A stretch of DNA of 64,000 nucleotides, taken from assembly GCA_043228905.1 (NCBI GenBank), contig JBHGNT010000001.1:11098001-11162000 (forward strand). The letters run 5' to 3'. The notes below the pieces were generated by a model, which had not been told where the DNA came from, searched no databases, and worked only from the letters and a program-made list of their open reading frames with translations. Position 1 is the first letter of the stretch, and every line of letters starts with the position of its first letter. Source of the DNA: Azolla caroliniana. Taxonomy: Eukaryota; Polypodiophyta. The translations under genes and the position numbers were made by a program. This document shows positions 24,908-35,352 of this stretch, piece after piece.

Positions 24908-25519
24908 GGGAATCGATGCTGCGATTCACCTTCACCACTCGGCCACAACCGAGTAAGCGCGAATCAATGGAGCAGAAAATAGGGAACCACAAAGAGAAAC
25001 AAAACGCGAGCACACAGGGATTAACGTGGAAAACCCAAGATGGGAAAAAACCACGGGAGTACAAGACTCCAAACCAACACTATACAAAAGAAGTATACAA
25101 TGGCGAGCTCCAAGGCGACGACCTTGAGCTTGCTGTCCTCGCCACAGGCGGCGGAAATACACAGAGGCGTCTACCTCTTCCTCTCTCGCGCTCTATCTCT
25201 CTCTCTCTCTCTCACGGCTGCTCACACTTCACTCCTCTTGAGTGGAAAAAACAGAAAAATGAGTAGCAACTGTAAAACAGTTTGCCCTAAGTCATATTTA
25301 TACTTATATGACTTTGGGCTATTTACAACTATAGCCTCAGGGGCCCATAGCGAACATATTCACGGATATGTCCCTGCATCCGGATCGCTCTCCGGGTACA
25401 TTCGTCATCCGGTACCGAAGCCGGGGTCTTCGTCATCCGGATCCGAAACCGAAACCGGGCTCGTCGGCATTCATCTCCGACATCCGACCATCCCATCCGA
25501 AGGGACCGTAATCCCAACA
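24904..25519 (-). repeat. 3' LTR of the intact copia
   Basis: 616 bp, terminal TGTTGGGA...TCCCAACA. It contains a short CT run near its middle and a CCGG-rich end. Confidence 0.95.
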
Positions 25520-25532
25520 AACTCCCCTTTCA
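25520..25532 (-). other. Polypurine tract of the intact copia
   Basis: Minus strand gtgaaaggggagtt directly abuts the 3' LTR; primes plus-strand synthesis in LTR retrotransposons. Confidence 0.85.
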
Positions 25533-28500
25533 CTTCGGCATGGGATGTCTCTCCAATCCGATCCTCTTTCGGCATGCTTCCAGCTTGTCGGGTGTGAGGA
25601 CCTTGGTCAGCATATCCGACCCGTTCTCGTCCGTGTGGATCTTTGTCAGCACGAACTCCTTGTCTTCTATCCTTTCCCGGATCCAGTGATATCTTCGCTG
25701 GATGTGCTTCGTCCGGGAGTGATAGGCCGCGTTCTTCGCAAGGTGGATTGCACTCTGACTGTCGCAGTAGAGTCGGTACTCCTCCTGCCGGATACCGAGC
25801 TCTCTAATGAAGTCCTTCATCCATATTATTTCCTTGCCGGCTTCGACAGCCGCCATGTACTCCGCCTCCGTGGTTGACAACGCAACCGTCTTCTGCAGCC
25901 TCGACTGCCACGAAACAGCTCCCCCTGCATACGTCATCACATACCCTGATGTGGACCGGCTGGTATCTGCATCAGCCGACATATCCGAATCGGTGAAGCC
26001 GTCGAGTTCGGGCTTACCGGAGCCGAATCGGAGGCACACGTTTGCCGTGCCCTTCAGGTATCGGAGTATCCACTTGGCCGCGTTCCAATGCTCTTTGCCG
26101 GGATTGCTCATGTACCGGCTCACCACTCCGACTGCATATCCGATGTCCGGTCTCGTACACACCATGGCGTACATCAAGCTCCCGACGGCTGAGGCATACG
26201 GCACTTTCATCATATTCTCCTTTTCAGCCTTTGTCTTGGGACTTTGCTTGCTGGACAGCTTGCAGTTTGCCGGGAGGGTCGATCCGACCGGTCTTGCTTC
26301 CGACATGTTGAACCGTTTAAGCACCTTTGTCACGTACTTCTCCTGTGACAGCCACAACTGCTTCTTCTTCCGGTCCCGGATGATGTGCATCCCTAGTATT
26401 TGTCTCGCCGGACCCAGGTCCTTCATTGAGAAGGTTCGGTGAAGAGCCTTCTTCAGCATCCGTATCTTGACCTGGTCTCGTCCGACGATCAACATGTCGT
26501 CCACGTACAGGAGGAGTATTAGAAAGTCTCCTCCTTCGAACTTCTTCACAAACACGCAGTGATCGGACTGCGTTTTGTGGTACCCTTCGTCGGTCATGAA
26601 GGAGTCGAACTTCCGGTACCATTGCCGGGGAGCCTGCTTCAGTCCGTAAAGGCTCTTCTTCAACCGGCATACCAGGTGCTCCTTCCCTTTCTTCTCGAAT
26701 CCTTCCGGTTGCTGCATGTAGATCTCTTCATCGAGGTCACCGTGAAGGAATGCCGTCTTCACGTCCATCTGTTCTACCTCGAGGTCCATGCTTGCCGCTA
26801 TGCTCAGCACCGTCCGGATGGAGGTCATCTTCACTACCGGGGCAAATATTTCGTCGAAGTCGACGCCCTTCTTCTGCTGAAACCCCTTCACCACAATCCT
26901 GGCTTTGTATCTCGGGGGGTTTCCGGCATCTCCCGGTTTCAGCTTGAACACCCACTTGTTTCGAAGTGCCCGCTTTCCTTTCGGCAACTCCACAAGTTCA
27001 TATGTGTGGTTCTCATGCAGGGAATCCATCTCGTCCTGCATGGCACTCAACCACCTGCGGCTCTGGGTGTCGTGCTTTGCTTCTTCAAAGCTCTCCGGCT
27101 CCCCCTCGTCGGTTAGCAGCACGTGCTCTGGTTCCGGAAATCTCCGGGGGGCCCTTCTCTCTCTTAGAGGATATCTCCGTTCCGGAGCTTCGGTAACCGG
27201 TTCTTCCGATTCTTCTTCTTCATCCGAATCCATTTCGGGATCGGGGCCGGTTCCGGTATCATTTTCATCTTCTTCGGCCGGTTCTGTTTCTTCACCGTCT
27301 TCGGCCGGGTCCTCGAGTGCTAACCGGTCCCTTGCCGGTCGGGACTGCTCCTCGTAGAGTTGATCCTCACCGGTCGACTTGGAGCTCTTCATCTTCTTCT
27401 CCGACTCCCAGTCGGCGAGTGTCTTGTTCTCCATGAAGATGATGTCTCGACTCCTGAATATCTTCTTGTCGACCGGGTCCCATACTCGGTAGCCGAACTC
27501 GTCGTCGCCGTAACCGAGGAATATGCATGGCCGGGTCTTCGGATCTAGCTTTCCTCTCCGGTCCTTCGCCACGTGCACGTATGCGAGACACCCGAACACC
27601 TTCAGATGCCGGTAGGATACTTCCCTACCGGTCCACACTCTCTGCGGCGTGTCTCCGTCCAAAGGTACTGAGGGTGATCGGTTTATCACATATGTCGCCG
27701 TCGACATTGCCTCAGCCCAAAACCCCTTGGGTAATTTCGCATGCGCCAGCATACTCCGAACCCTCTCCATTATGGTCCGGTTCATCCTCTCGGCCAGCCC
27801 GTTCAGTTCCGGTGTCTTCGGCACAGTAAACTCGAGTCGGATTCCCTTCGAGCGACAGTACTCCTGGAACTGCCCCCGGTATTCCCCTCCGTTATCCGCT
27901 CGTATCGCTTTCAGCTTCTTGCCGGATTCCCTTTCCACTCTCGCGTGGAGTTCTTTGAAGACGCACAACACTTGGTCCTTTGTCTTCATCGGTGCCGTCC
28001 ACAGTTTTCGGCTGTGATCATCGATGAATGTTACGAAGTACTGGGCTCCGCCATGTGACTTCGTTTCTACCTGACACACGTCAGTGTGCACCAACTCCAA
28101 TGGTGCGCTACGTCTCGTCGGTGGCCTTGAGTGGAAGGAGGTTCGGTTCTGCTTACCGGCCAGGCAATCGGTGCACTTCTCCAGGTGCACATGCTTCACT
28201 GGGATAAGGTTGTCTTCTGCAAGCCTCTTCATCCCCTTCTCACTCATGTGGCACAGTCTCTTGTGCCACAGCTCACCGGCAGTGTCGGCTGCCACATTCA
28301 GCTCTTCCGGACATAACCGGGCATTCATCAGGTACAGTGTGTTGACTTTCCGGGCCCGAGCCATTATCAGGCTCCCCTTGCTGAACTTCATTACGCCGTT
28401 CCGGATGCTACCTGTGTAGCCTTCATCGTCTAGCCTCCCGGCTGAAATCAGGTTCAATCGAACTTCCGGAACGTGTCGGACATCCTTCAGCAGCATTTTG

Positions 28501-29615
28501 CATCCAGTCGGGGTTGTCAACCACACGTCTCCTATGCCGGCAATCCGGCACGTACCTTCATTTCCCATCCGAACACAGCCATGCTCGCCGGCTGTGTAGG
28601 ATGAGAAGTATCTTCTCTCCGGGGTCAGGTGGAACGATGCTCCGGAATCGACCACCCAGGTCGTCTCATCGCCGACAATGTTTAGTTCACCTTCTTCGGT
28701 GATGAGCATGATCTCCTCTTCACTTGCCGCGAGTGCCGTCGTTCCTTTCCGGTCCTGTCCTCGCCGATCCGAACCATTTCGGTCCGTGGCTCCCCGGTAT
28801 GCACCGTTTCTCTCCGGTGACTTCTTCGAATCGGTGTTGTCGGTTCCATTGTCCTTTCGGTAATGCCGACAATTCTTTCGGAAGTGCCCCGGCTTCCCAC
28901 AGTGGAAGCATGTGGGCCTTCCTCTTGACTGCGACCGGGTCCCCGACTTCTCCCGTCTTTGCGGACTCCGGTTCCATTGTCTTCCCCGATCCGATTCGGT
29001 AAACAACATCTTCGGGTCGGAGGCCGGTTCCTTATCTCTCCGACGCGCTTCTTCATTCAAAATACTTGTCTTTACCGTTTGTAAGGACAAGTTATCTTCG
29101 GTGCAGGAGGTGCTGAGAGTCACCACCAAGTTCTCCCAGCTTTCTGGCAATGTACACATCAGGATGATGGCTTGCATTGCATCCTCCAACGGGAACTTAA
29201 TCGCCGCAAGCTGGTTCACGAATCCCATGAACGTGCTTACGTGTTCAACCATACTCTCGTCGTCCCGGTACTTGAGGTTCACTATCTTCCTCATCAGGGA
29301 GGTCCGGTTCAACGCATTCTTCCTCTCATAGAGGCCCGACAGCTTCTTCCACATCTCATATGCGTTGGTGTCGTTCGCCACATGTTGTAGGACGCTTACA
29401 TCGACATATTGTCGGATCGTCGCTACGGCTTTCCGGTTCAGGAGCTTCCACTCCGACTCAAGTACCCCTTTCGGTATTTCCGACCTGTCAATCGGTTCGT
29501 ACAGGTCCCGAACAATCAGAAGATCCTCCATCTTGATCTTCCAGTCGGCGTAATTCTGTGCATTCAGCACCATCATCATCGGCTGCCCGCTGCCGCCGCC
29601 TTCCATTTTCTGCAA
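25530..29615 (-). CDS. Copia Gag-Pol polyprotein, 1361 aa, intact
   Basis: A single uninterrupted frame starts MQKMEGGGSG at 29615, 21 bp inside the 5' LTR edge. Domain order: Gag core of the UBN2 type (about residues 50-190), zinc knuckle CFHCGKPGHFRKNC (236-249), aspartic protease with DSGASFHLT (323-331), integrase with the HKRLCH zinc region (about 455) and a D,D35E core (HTDVCQVE about 515, DNGGEYRGQF about 575, ELNGLAERMNRT about 605). Reverse transcriptase with YVDDMLIV (about 1070) and RNase H (FTDSDMSADADTSRS, STTEAEYMA) follow, ending KIHTDENGSDMLTK. This order, with integrase before RT, defines Ty1/copia. The protease flank and KDVRHVP...LNLIS block resemble Tnt1, hence Tork. Length and motifs are normal; nothing essential is missing. 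Confidence 0.95.
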   Translation of the reverse strand: MQKMEGGGSGQPMMMVLNAQNYADWKIKMEDLLIVRDLYEPIDRSEIPKGVLESEWKLLNRKAVATIRQYVDVSVLQHVANDTNAYEMWKKLSGLYERKNALNRTSLMRKIVNLKYRDDESMVEHVSTFMGFVNQLAAIKFPLEDAMQAIILMCTLPESWENLVVTLSTSCTEDNLSLQTVKTSILNEEARRRDKEPASDPKMLFTESDRGRQWNRSPQRREKSGTRSQSRGRPTCFHCGKPGHFRKNCRHYRKDNGTDNTDSKKSPERNGAYRGATDRNGSDRRGQDRKGTTALAASEEEIMLITEEGELNIVGDETTWVVDSGASFHLTPERRYFSSYTAGEHGCVRMGNEGTCRIAGIGDVWLTTPTGCKMLLKDVRHVPEVRLNLISAGRLDDEGYTGSIRNGVMKFSKGSLIMARARKVNTLYLMNARLCPEELNVAADTAGELWHKRLCHMSEKGMKRLAEDNLIPVKHVHLEKCTDCLAGKQNRTSFHSRPPTRRSAPLELVHTDVCQVETKSHGGAQYFVTFIDDHSRKLWTAPMKTKDQVLCVFKELHARVERESGKKLKAIRADNGGEYRGQFQEYCRSKGIRLEFTVPKTPELNGLAERMNRTIMERVRSMLAHAKLPKGFWAEAMSTATYVINRSPSVPLDGDTPQRVWTGREVSYRHLKVFGCLAYVHVAKDRRGKLDPKTRPCIFLGYGDDEFGYRVWDPVDKKIFRSRDIIFMENKTLADWESEKKMKSSKSTGEDQLYEEQSRPARDRLALEDPAEDGEETEPAEEDENDTGTGPDPEMDSDEEEESEEPVTEAPERRYPLRERRAPRRFPEPEHVLLTDEGEPESFEEAKHDTQSRRWLSAMQDEMDSLHENHTYELVELPKGKRALRNKWVFKLKPGDAGNPPRYKARIVVKGFQQKKGVDFDEIFAPVVKMTSIRTVLSIAASMDLEVEQMDVKTAFLHGDLDEEIYMQQPEGFEKKGKEHLVCRLKKSLYGLKQAPRQWYRKFDSFMTDEGYHKTQSDHCVFVKKFEGGDFLILLLYVDDMLIVGRDQVKIRMLKKALHRTFSMKDLGPARQILGMHIIRDRKKKQLWLSQEKYVTKVLKRFNMSEARPVGSTLPANCKLSSKQSPKTKAEKENMMKVPYASAVGSLMYAMVCTRPDIGYAVGVVSRYMSNPGKEHWNAAKWILRYLKGTANVCLRFGSGKPELDGFTDSDMSADADTSRSTSGYVMTYAGGAVSWQSRLQKTVALSTTEAEYMAAVEAGKEIIWMKDFIRELGIRQEEYRLYCDSQSAIHLAKNAAYHSRTKHIQRRYHWIRERIEDKEFVLTKIHTDENGSDMLTKVLTPDKLEACRKRIGLERHPMPK

Positions 29616-29620
29616 CAGTC

Positions 29621-29632
29621 GCTCTGATACCA
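29621..29632 (-). other. tRNA-iMet primer-binding site of the intact copia
   Basis: Minus strand TGGTATCAGAGC, the standard plant initiator-methionine tRNA complement, 3 nt inside the 5' LTR end. It contrasts with the unusual primer site of the chromovirus at 45729. Confidence 0.95.
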
Positions 29633-29635
29633 GTT

Positions 29636-30251
29636 TGTTGGGAATCGATGCTGCGATTCACCTTCACCACTCGGCCACAACCGAGTAAGCGCGAATCAAT
29701 GGAGCAGAAAATAGGGAACCACAAAGAGAAACAAAACGCAAGCACACAGGGATTAACGTGGAAAACCCAAGATGGGAAAAAACCACGGGAGTACAAGACT
29801 CCAAACCAACACTATACAAAAGAAGTATACAATGGCGAGCTCCAAGGCGACGACCTTGAGCTTGCTGTCCTCGCCACAGGCGGCGGAAATACACAGAGGC
29901 GTCTACCTCTTCCTCTCTCGCGCTCTATCTCTCTCTCTCTCTCTCACGGCTGCTCACACTTCACTCCTCTTGAGTGGAAAAAACAGAAAAATGAGTAGCA
30001 ACTGTAAAACAGTTTGCCCTAAGTCATATTTATACTTATATGACTTTGGGCTATTTACAACTATAGCCTCAGGGGCCCATAGCGAACATATTCACGGATA
30101 TGTCCCTGCATCCGGATCGCTCTCCGGGTACATTCGTCATCCGGTACCGAAGCCGGGGTCTTCGTCATCCGGATCCGAAACCGAAACCGGGCTCGTCGGC
30201 ATTCATCTCCGACATCCGACCATCCCATCCGAAGGGACCGTAATCCCAACA
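29636..30251 (-). repeat. 5' LTR of the intact copia
   Basis: 616 bp, nearly identical to 24904-25519. It must carry the element's promoter; transcription runs leftward. Confidence 0.95.
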
Positions 30252-30256
30252 TCTCT

Positions 30257-30568
30257 TGTAACGGCTCTCTATGATACCACCGTCGCCGTCGTTGTTGTTG
30301 TCACAAACCGCCGTCTATGGCTGCTGCCATGTCATGCCGACCGTCGTCGCTATTGAGTGACCATCACTTTTGTTTGTTGTGGTCGTGCATACACGGGTTT
30401 CTCAGTAGAGTGCGTTCCTACGGTGTGGGTACTTGTACTTAGCGCGCGAGGTCTCTCTTTGGTGGTTTGATTGGAGCTCATGAAGTGAACGAGACATCCA
30501 CCGATGCTCGGCTAAGTTTTTCCCTCTCTTTTCGTCCATTTTTTTTCTTTTATCTTTTGAATTACAAC
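30257..30568. other. Unassigned sequence before the RTE ORF1
   Basis: About 310 bp containing CGTCGT-rich sequence and no recognised motif. It may be the 5' untranslated leader of the RTE LINE that follows, since it precedes that element's first ATG, but I have no second copy to compare. Confidence 0.35.
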
Positions 30569-30817
30569 ATGGCCTCTAAACGAACTAAAGACTATAAGGA
30601 AACATACGAAGAAACAACAAGTAAGGAAGAATTCTTAGATGTTGTTAATCTTTTAGTTAAAATGGAGAGTGAAGTGAGAAAATGGGCAAATGAGACCGAA
30701 ACTCAAAAGCAGATATATAGGGAAGACAAAGACATGCTTTTAACTGAAATAGCGAAACTCAAAGACTTGCAAGAAGAAACTATATTGTTGCTTTGTGGAC
30801 TTCCGCAAAACCTTTGA
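30569..30817 (+). pseudogene. Putative RTE LINE ORF1: coiled-coil protein fragment
   Basis: ATG at 30569 opens a highly charged, helix-forming sequence (MASKRTKDYKETYEETT at the start; KLKDLQEETI near the end) with heptad-like spacing, suggestive of a coiled coil. At about 30780 the sequence switches frame directly into the middle of a LINE reverse transcriptase (VDFRKTFDTIPRE), with no endonuclease between them. Either an internal deletion removed ORF1's end, the endonuclease and the RT start, or the two were joined by template switching. I do not recognise a specific ORF1 family. Confidence 0.5.
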
Positions 30818-31054
30818 CACGATTCCTAGGGAGCGGTTGTTTGATAGGCTTAGAAGCTTGGAGATACCAAATGACATGATTTGGGCCATCTATGATCTAT
30901 ATGAGCAAGTCTTTGGGTGCGTCAGATGCCCAAGAGGCGGCCTCTTCGATTGCTTCACTAGCACCGTTGTCGTGGTGTGGCGTGTGTAGTGTGAGAAAAA
31001 GTGAAGCTTCATGTACATCTCATAAAGTAATATATCAATAAAAATATAATAACA

Positions 31055-31125
31055 AGTAGTAGCTTAGTGGTTAGGGCTTATAAGTATACATGGGGAGGTG
31101 TAGAGTTCAAGTCTCTCTTCGTGCA
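31055..31125 (+). repeat. tRNA-like (SINE-head) module inside the LTR
   Basis: Has an A-box-like TAGCTTAGTGG (31060-31070) and a B-box-like AGTTCAAGTCTC about 33 bp later, then cttcgtgcaaacc. A related module with the same spacing lies at 39515-39590. It resembles the head of plant tRNA-derived SINEs. Transcription by Pol III is not shown. Confidence 0.45.
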
Positions 31126-32280
31126 AACCAAGGAGAATTTTGTTCCCCTTCCTTTTTTGTGACAAAGGAAATAAAAAGCATGTAATGTTAAAATAAGCTC
31201 CTCTTTCCTCTATAAAAGATGAGCGATAGGGCTTACTTGGGGGTCGCCCATTTTGCCTTAGGGGTGTACCACTAGGTTTTCATCTTCTCATCTTCTTCTT
31301 GGGTTAGGGTTTTGTGGCCTCCCTTTCTCCTTATCCCTTTCTCCTCCTTTTTTTTCTAGGGTTAGGGTTAGAGAGCTTCTACTTTCTTCTTTTCTCCTCA
31401 ACATATTAGAGGACATATGATTTTAGGGTTTGTGAGTTTTGCTCCTATTATACTTCTTACTCGAGATTTTAAGGTTTGGATTTCCTAAACAACGGGTTTT
31501 TCGGCATCTCGGTGGTAGTCAACTTAGTGGCCGATTGCGGAAGGGAGGTTGTAGTGGCACGAGGGCTACTCCGAATCGAGGCAACATAGCCGTCAGAAGT
31601 AGTCGAGCTCGGAGCCCACTAGACTGGCCTTCGCTAGACTATTTTAGCCTTGATCATTTCATAATGATTGTTGTAAAAACCACTGAAATCGTGGTGTCAA
31701 GCCTAGCAATTCTAAAGAAAATAAAAACCCGTTTTGATCCATAACTGTTTTTATTAATCATGAAACCAATTCTATGTAAAAAAAACCCACCGAAATCGTG
31801 GTATTTAGCCTAATTGTTGTTTAAAGCCTATTTTATATCTAAACTTATGTATATTTTCCCCATGTCATTGACATCATAATCTCCCACTATCCTCACTTCT
31901 TTTGTCTCCCCGGTCCAAGGCCCTGGCGGTCCCGTTCGAGCGACACACGCATGCAAAACTTCGCGACATTTACTTTATTATGTTGTGAAAATCCGCCAGC
32001 TACTGCGGATCGTGAGGCGAAACTACCGGGGTTCTGGACTAGAAGGATTTAGGGTTGAATGATTTATGCACTTTAAGTTTTAAGACGAGATATTTCCCTC
32101 AAATAAGAGTAAGATAGTATGAGAAATTGAGTAATACTTAATTATATTAATGCATGAACAAATCTTCGAGTAAGAGAGTATGCAATATTGAATAATGATT
32201 AATTATGCTTATGAGTAAGAGAGTATGAATAGCACTAAATTATATCTATACGTACAAGCAAAACTTAAATTAAGAGAGTA

Positions 32281-32480
32281 TGAGAGAGGAAACATAGAGA
32301 GTTTTTATTACTAAATCATCCATATAATGGACTTATTTTGATACATGATTTTTTTATATCCCCCTTTAGGGTTAAGAGTACGAGAGAGGAAACATAGAGA
32401 GTTTTTATTACTAAATCATCCATATAATGGACTTATTTTGATACATGATTTTTTTATATCCCCCTTTAGGGTTAAGAGTA
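32281..32480. repeat. 100-bp tandem duplication
   Basis: Units 32281-32380 and 32381-32480 differ by one base at their start, and a 16-bp third start follows. They begin gagagaggaaacatagagag and end gggttaagagta. Located in the internal part of the LTR-derived insertion. Confidence 0.95.
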
Positions 32481-34543
32481 TGAGAGAGGAAACATAAATA
32501 TTTTCTTCTTCAAATCCCTATCCATCTCCTCTCCTTCTTCTTAAGAATAGCTCTTATTTATAGGGTTTCTATGGCTTGCTTTATTTTTCTCCTAAACAAA
32601 AGTTTGTCTATATGAGTCATGTTTTATTTCTATCATTAATTTATGTTTGTAAGTCAAAATTAGACATATAAGTCATTTTTAGAAAGCCTTTTGAGTTAGC
32701 TTTCTTATGGATCTTTTCTTGTCTAATTTGGACATCGAATGAGGAAATTATGAGCTTTTTTCTCTACCTTGCTCCTCAATTCCACGCCTTGCGTTTTTTT
32801 TCTCTCTTACTTTTTCTATTTTTTTCTATTTCTATTTTTTTCTATTTTTATCTACCTTACTATCTTTTCATCATTTATTACAAAAGTTGACTTTACGATG
32901 TTAGTTTATTTGGACCACTACTTTACTCTCTTTTGAGGGTGGTTTCGCACTATGTGTCGAAAACATCACGACACCGTTGGCGTAAAACAGGGTTGCCCCC
33001 TATCACCAACTCTTTTTGGGATCTACATTGATGAGATTATTGGTTTTATTGCTCGTAAGGGAGGCAACGGAGTAACCATCGGGGGCACGCAAGTTAGTCT
33101 CTTACTCTATGCTGACGACATAGTTTTGATCTTAGAGTCTGAACACGACCTACAAAAGCACCTTAATGCCCTAGATGACTTTTGCACACAACGGGGATTG
33201 GTAGTGAATCTAACTTATCTTTCACACATCGTCTCGAGTTAGGAGTAAGTGTCACTTACTCCTCTCTCATAAACCAGTTGAGGTAGTTGGATCATATGTA
33301 TATCTGGGAGTCACTTTTAGTGCTCGTTCAGGTAAATTCTCGATGATCCAGGCAACCAAAGATAGGCTAATGAGAGGGTATGTATCCCTCTCACTCTTAG
33401 AGAGACAATGCCACCAGACATACTTTCAAGAGACACGGACGAAGGGATGGCTCTTTGACTCATTTGTGACCCCTTCACTCATATATACATAGTAGTATGG
33501 CCTCCAGGTTTACCATCCTTCATGTTGATGCAATTAGAGAGACCTTTGGTGATGATGTTATCACGTCAACTCCGAAGCAAATCGACAGTACCACATGACA
33601 TTATTAGAGCAGAGTCCAGTCTACCCCCAATGTTAGTAGAAACACTCTTCCAACTGGTAGTTTTTATTCATAGGATACAAACCAACCACAAGATAGGATA
33701 TCCCGTCAAGCTTTTGAGGCATCCCGATCCCTATATGAGTTTGGAGATAGTAGCTCGTGGTATAGCATTGTAGTTCGTTGGTTACTTGCAAATGACATAG
33801 ACATTAATAACCTACCTCCCCTTAAGTACAACCATGGGACTGATCAAACTTTAATATCTCATGAGGACCGTAATAAAGTAATACACCAAGAAATATGGCT
33901 AATTTATACCCGATATAAATGGATCACCCCATGAGAGCCACTCCTATAAAAAATGTTGTACTATAACGAACACTTCATGCACTTCTCTAAGCCAGGTTTT
34001 ATTACACAACCAAAATATCTAGATACATTATTGACAAATGCACTAACGGTGGCCATTGGAAAACTTAGGATATCATCTCACCAACTTGAATTTGAGAATG
34101 GTCATATTAATGGAGTCCCTAGAGAGGAAATGCTATGTAGGTTATGTCACATAGAGATAGAGGATGAGTATCACTTTACATGCAAGTGTCCAACTTATGC
34201 CAAGATAAGGGCTAAATACCAAGACATACTAGGACCCCCTCCCACCCTTTCCAAACTATTAGATACCCCAGATATAAAGAGACTAGGTAGGTATATCTTA
34301 GAGCTAAAAGAACATAGGGAGGGAAAACTACAAAATGTTAACCATAATCATTTTAATATTCACCAACATGTAACTAATATAAATTTTTAGGAACAAGGGA
34401 AGACGATGAATATGGACACACCTACACCACTCGACCTCTCTCTTGATGAAGCAGAAATGCAACGAACAACCAAACGCCCTCGGATGTCGGGCTTCAAAGC
34501 AACTCGGTGTGGAGTAGAAACAATTAAGAAGATTAGGGAACAT

Positions 34544-35116
34544 TGTCGTGAAGCTTCTAGGCCATAGTGAGAAACCGGGGAATATTGGAAGAGTCAGTGG
34601 TGGGCAACATGTGCACATGTATAGTTGGAGACAGAGTATAGAATAAAGGGGAGAATTTGTCCCACATTGTAACGCCCTCCCCTCCTTGTTCTATAAAAGG
34701 AGGGAGGGGTCCCTTGATGAGGGGTTGCCCATTTTTGAGTTAGGAGGGTATACCATTAGATTTAGGTTAGGCAGTTTCTCTTATTCTTACTTCGTTCTAG
34801 GGTTTCATCTTGGTAGTTTTTCTTCTTCTTCTTCTTCGTAGTGTGGGTTGAGAGCTCGTGTCTGTTTAGGGTTTGCTTTTGCTCAGTCTCTTGTGCAAGA
34901 CCCCGCTCGGCGCGACGAGCCTGAGAACTCCCCGATCTGCGGCTTGGCAGCATATTGTTGTTGTAATCTACCCTACCTTGGTCTGGCTCGAAACCGGGGT
35001 CGTATTTTTCCCTTGTAATATATATACTCATATCTGTTTGTGCATATTGGTGTATTTGGTGGTGTCGGGAACATAGCCCCTTGTTTCCTGTGCATAAGAG
35101 TCGGTGTCGCGTGCAT

Positions 35117-35203
<87 letters not shown>

Positions 35204-35315
35204 TTCGGTTGCCTCCGGGACGTGTCCGGAGTCGGTTTCTCGGCATCCCTTCCTCCCTTGTCCGAGACCCCCGTGGTCCCGCCCCTTCTACATGCATGCG
35301 CGTAATAACGCGACA
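34544..35315 (+). repeat. 5' LTR of the non-autonomous element
   Basis: 772 bp. A TATAAAA box lies at 34692-34698 in a strongly conserved segment shared with 40396-40402. An 83-bp (CT)n run at 35118-35200 is much longer than the 27-bp run in the 3' LTR (46481-46507). A block near 34912 (gcgacgagcctgag) is missing from the 3' LTR. These differences indicate an older insertion than the guest chromovirus. Confidence 0.9.
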
Positions 35316-35319
35316 TATT

Positions 35320-35334
35320 TGGTGAACCCGATGT
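35320..35334 (+). other. Putative primer-binding site
   Basis: TGGTGAACCCGATGT starts 4 nt after the 5' LTR end and opens with the TGG expected opposite a tRNA CCA end. I cannot assign the tRNA by eye. Confidence 0.5.
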
Positions 35335-35352
35335 GAAGGGCGGCTAGGGAGA

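Larger units (their letters stand above)
24904..30251 (-). mobile_element. Complete Ty1/copia retrotransposon (Tork/Tnt1-like), 5348 bp
   Basis: Minus-strand element with two 616-bp LTRs (24904-25519 and 29636-30251), both starting TGTTGGGA and ending TCCCAACA as read from either end. It has a tRNA-iMet primer site, a polypurine tract, a single open polyprotein and a 5-bp target duplication (tctct at 24899-24903 and 30252-30256). Reading the LTRs side by side I find one clear difference (aaaacgcgagc versus aaaacgcaagc), so insertion is recent. All parts needed for autonomous retrotransposition look present. Confidence 0.95.
30968..32973 (+). mobile_element. LTR-element-derived insertion in the LINE RT
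   Basis: The LINE coding sequence is interrupted between caccgt and ccgttggcg, leaving a shared 4-bp ccgt (up to 8 bp if boundaries are read as caccgttg). The insert starts TGTCGTGG and ends CACGACA, so it has TG/CA ends with inverted complements. The first 1001 bp (30968-31968) resemble the LTR of the element at 34544: TATAAAA at about 31212, the ggtcgcccatttt block, and a GCATGC...CGCGACA end. The remainder matches that element's 3' internal region (gcggatcgtgaggcg, ccggggttct). A right-hand LTR is not recognisable, so this is a truncated or deleted relative. Confidence 0.6.

Noticed and set aside
25545-29627. Long plus-strand open frames opposite the copia polyprotein
   Set aside because: Antisense shadows of a strongly coding minus strand; no motifs of their own.
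31350-31375. Telomere-like agggttagggtta
   Set aside because: Only two to three units inside an LTR; too short to be an interstitial telomere.
35118-35200. Arg-Glu repeat and Ser-Leu repeat proteins
   Set aside because: Translations of a (CT)n/(GA)n microsatellite within an LTR. The same applies to 24840-24903, 46481-46507 and 47523-47568.
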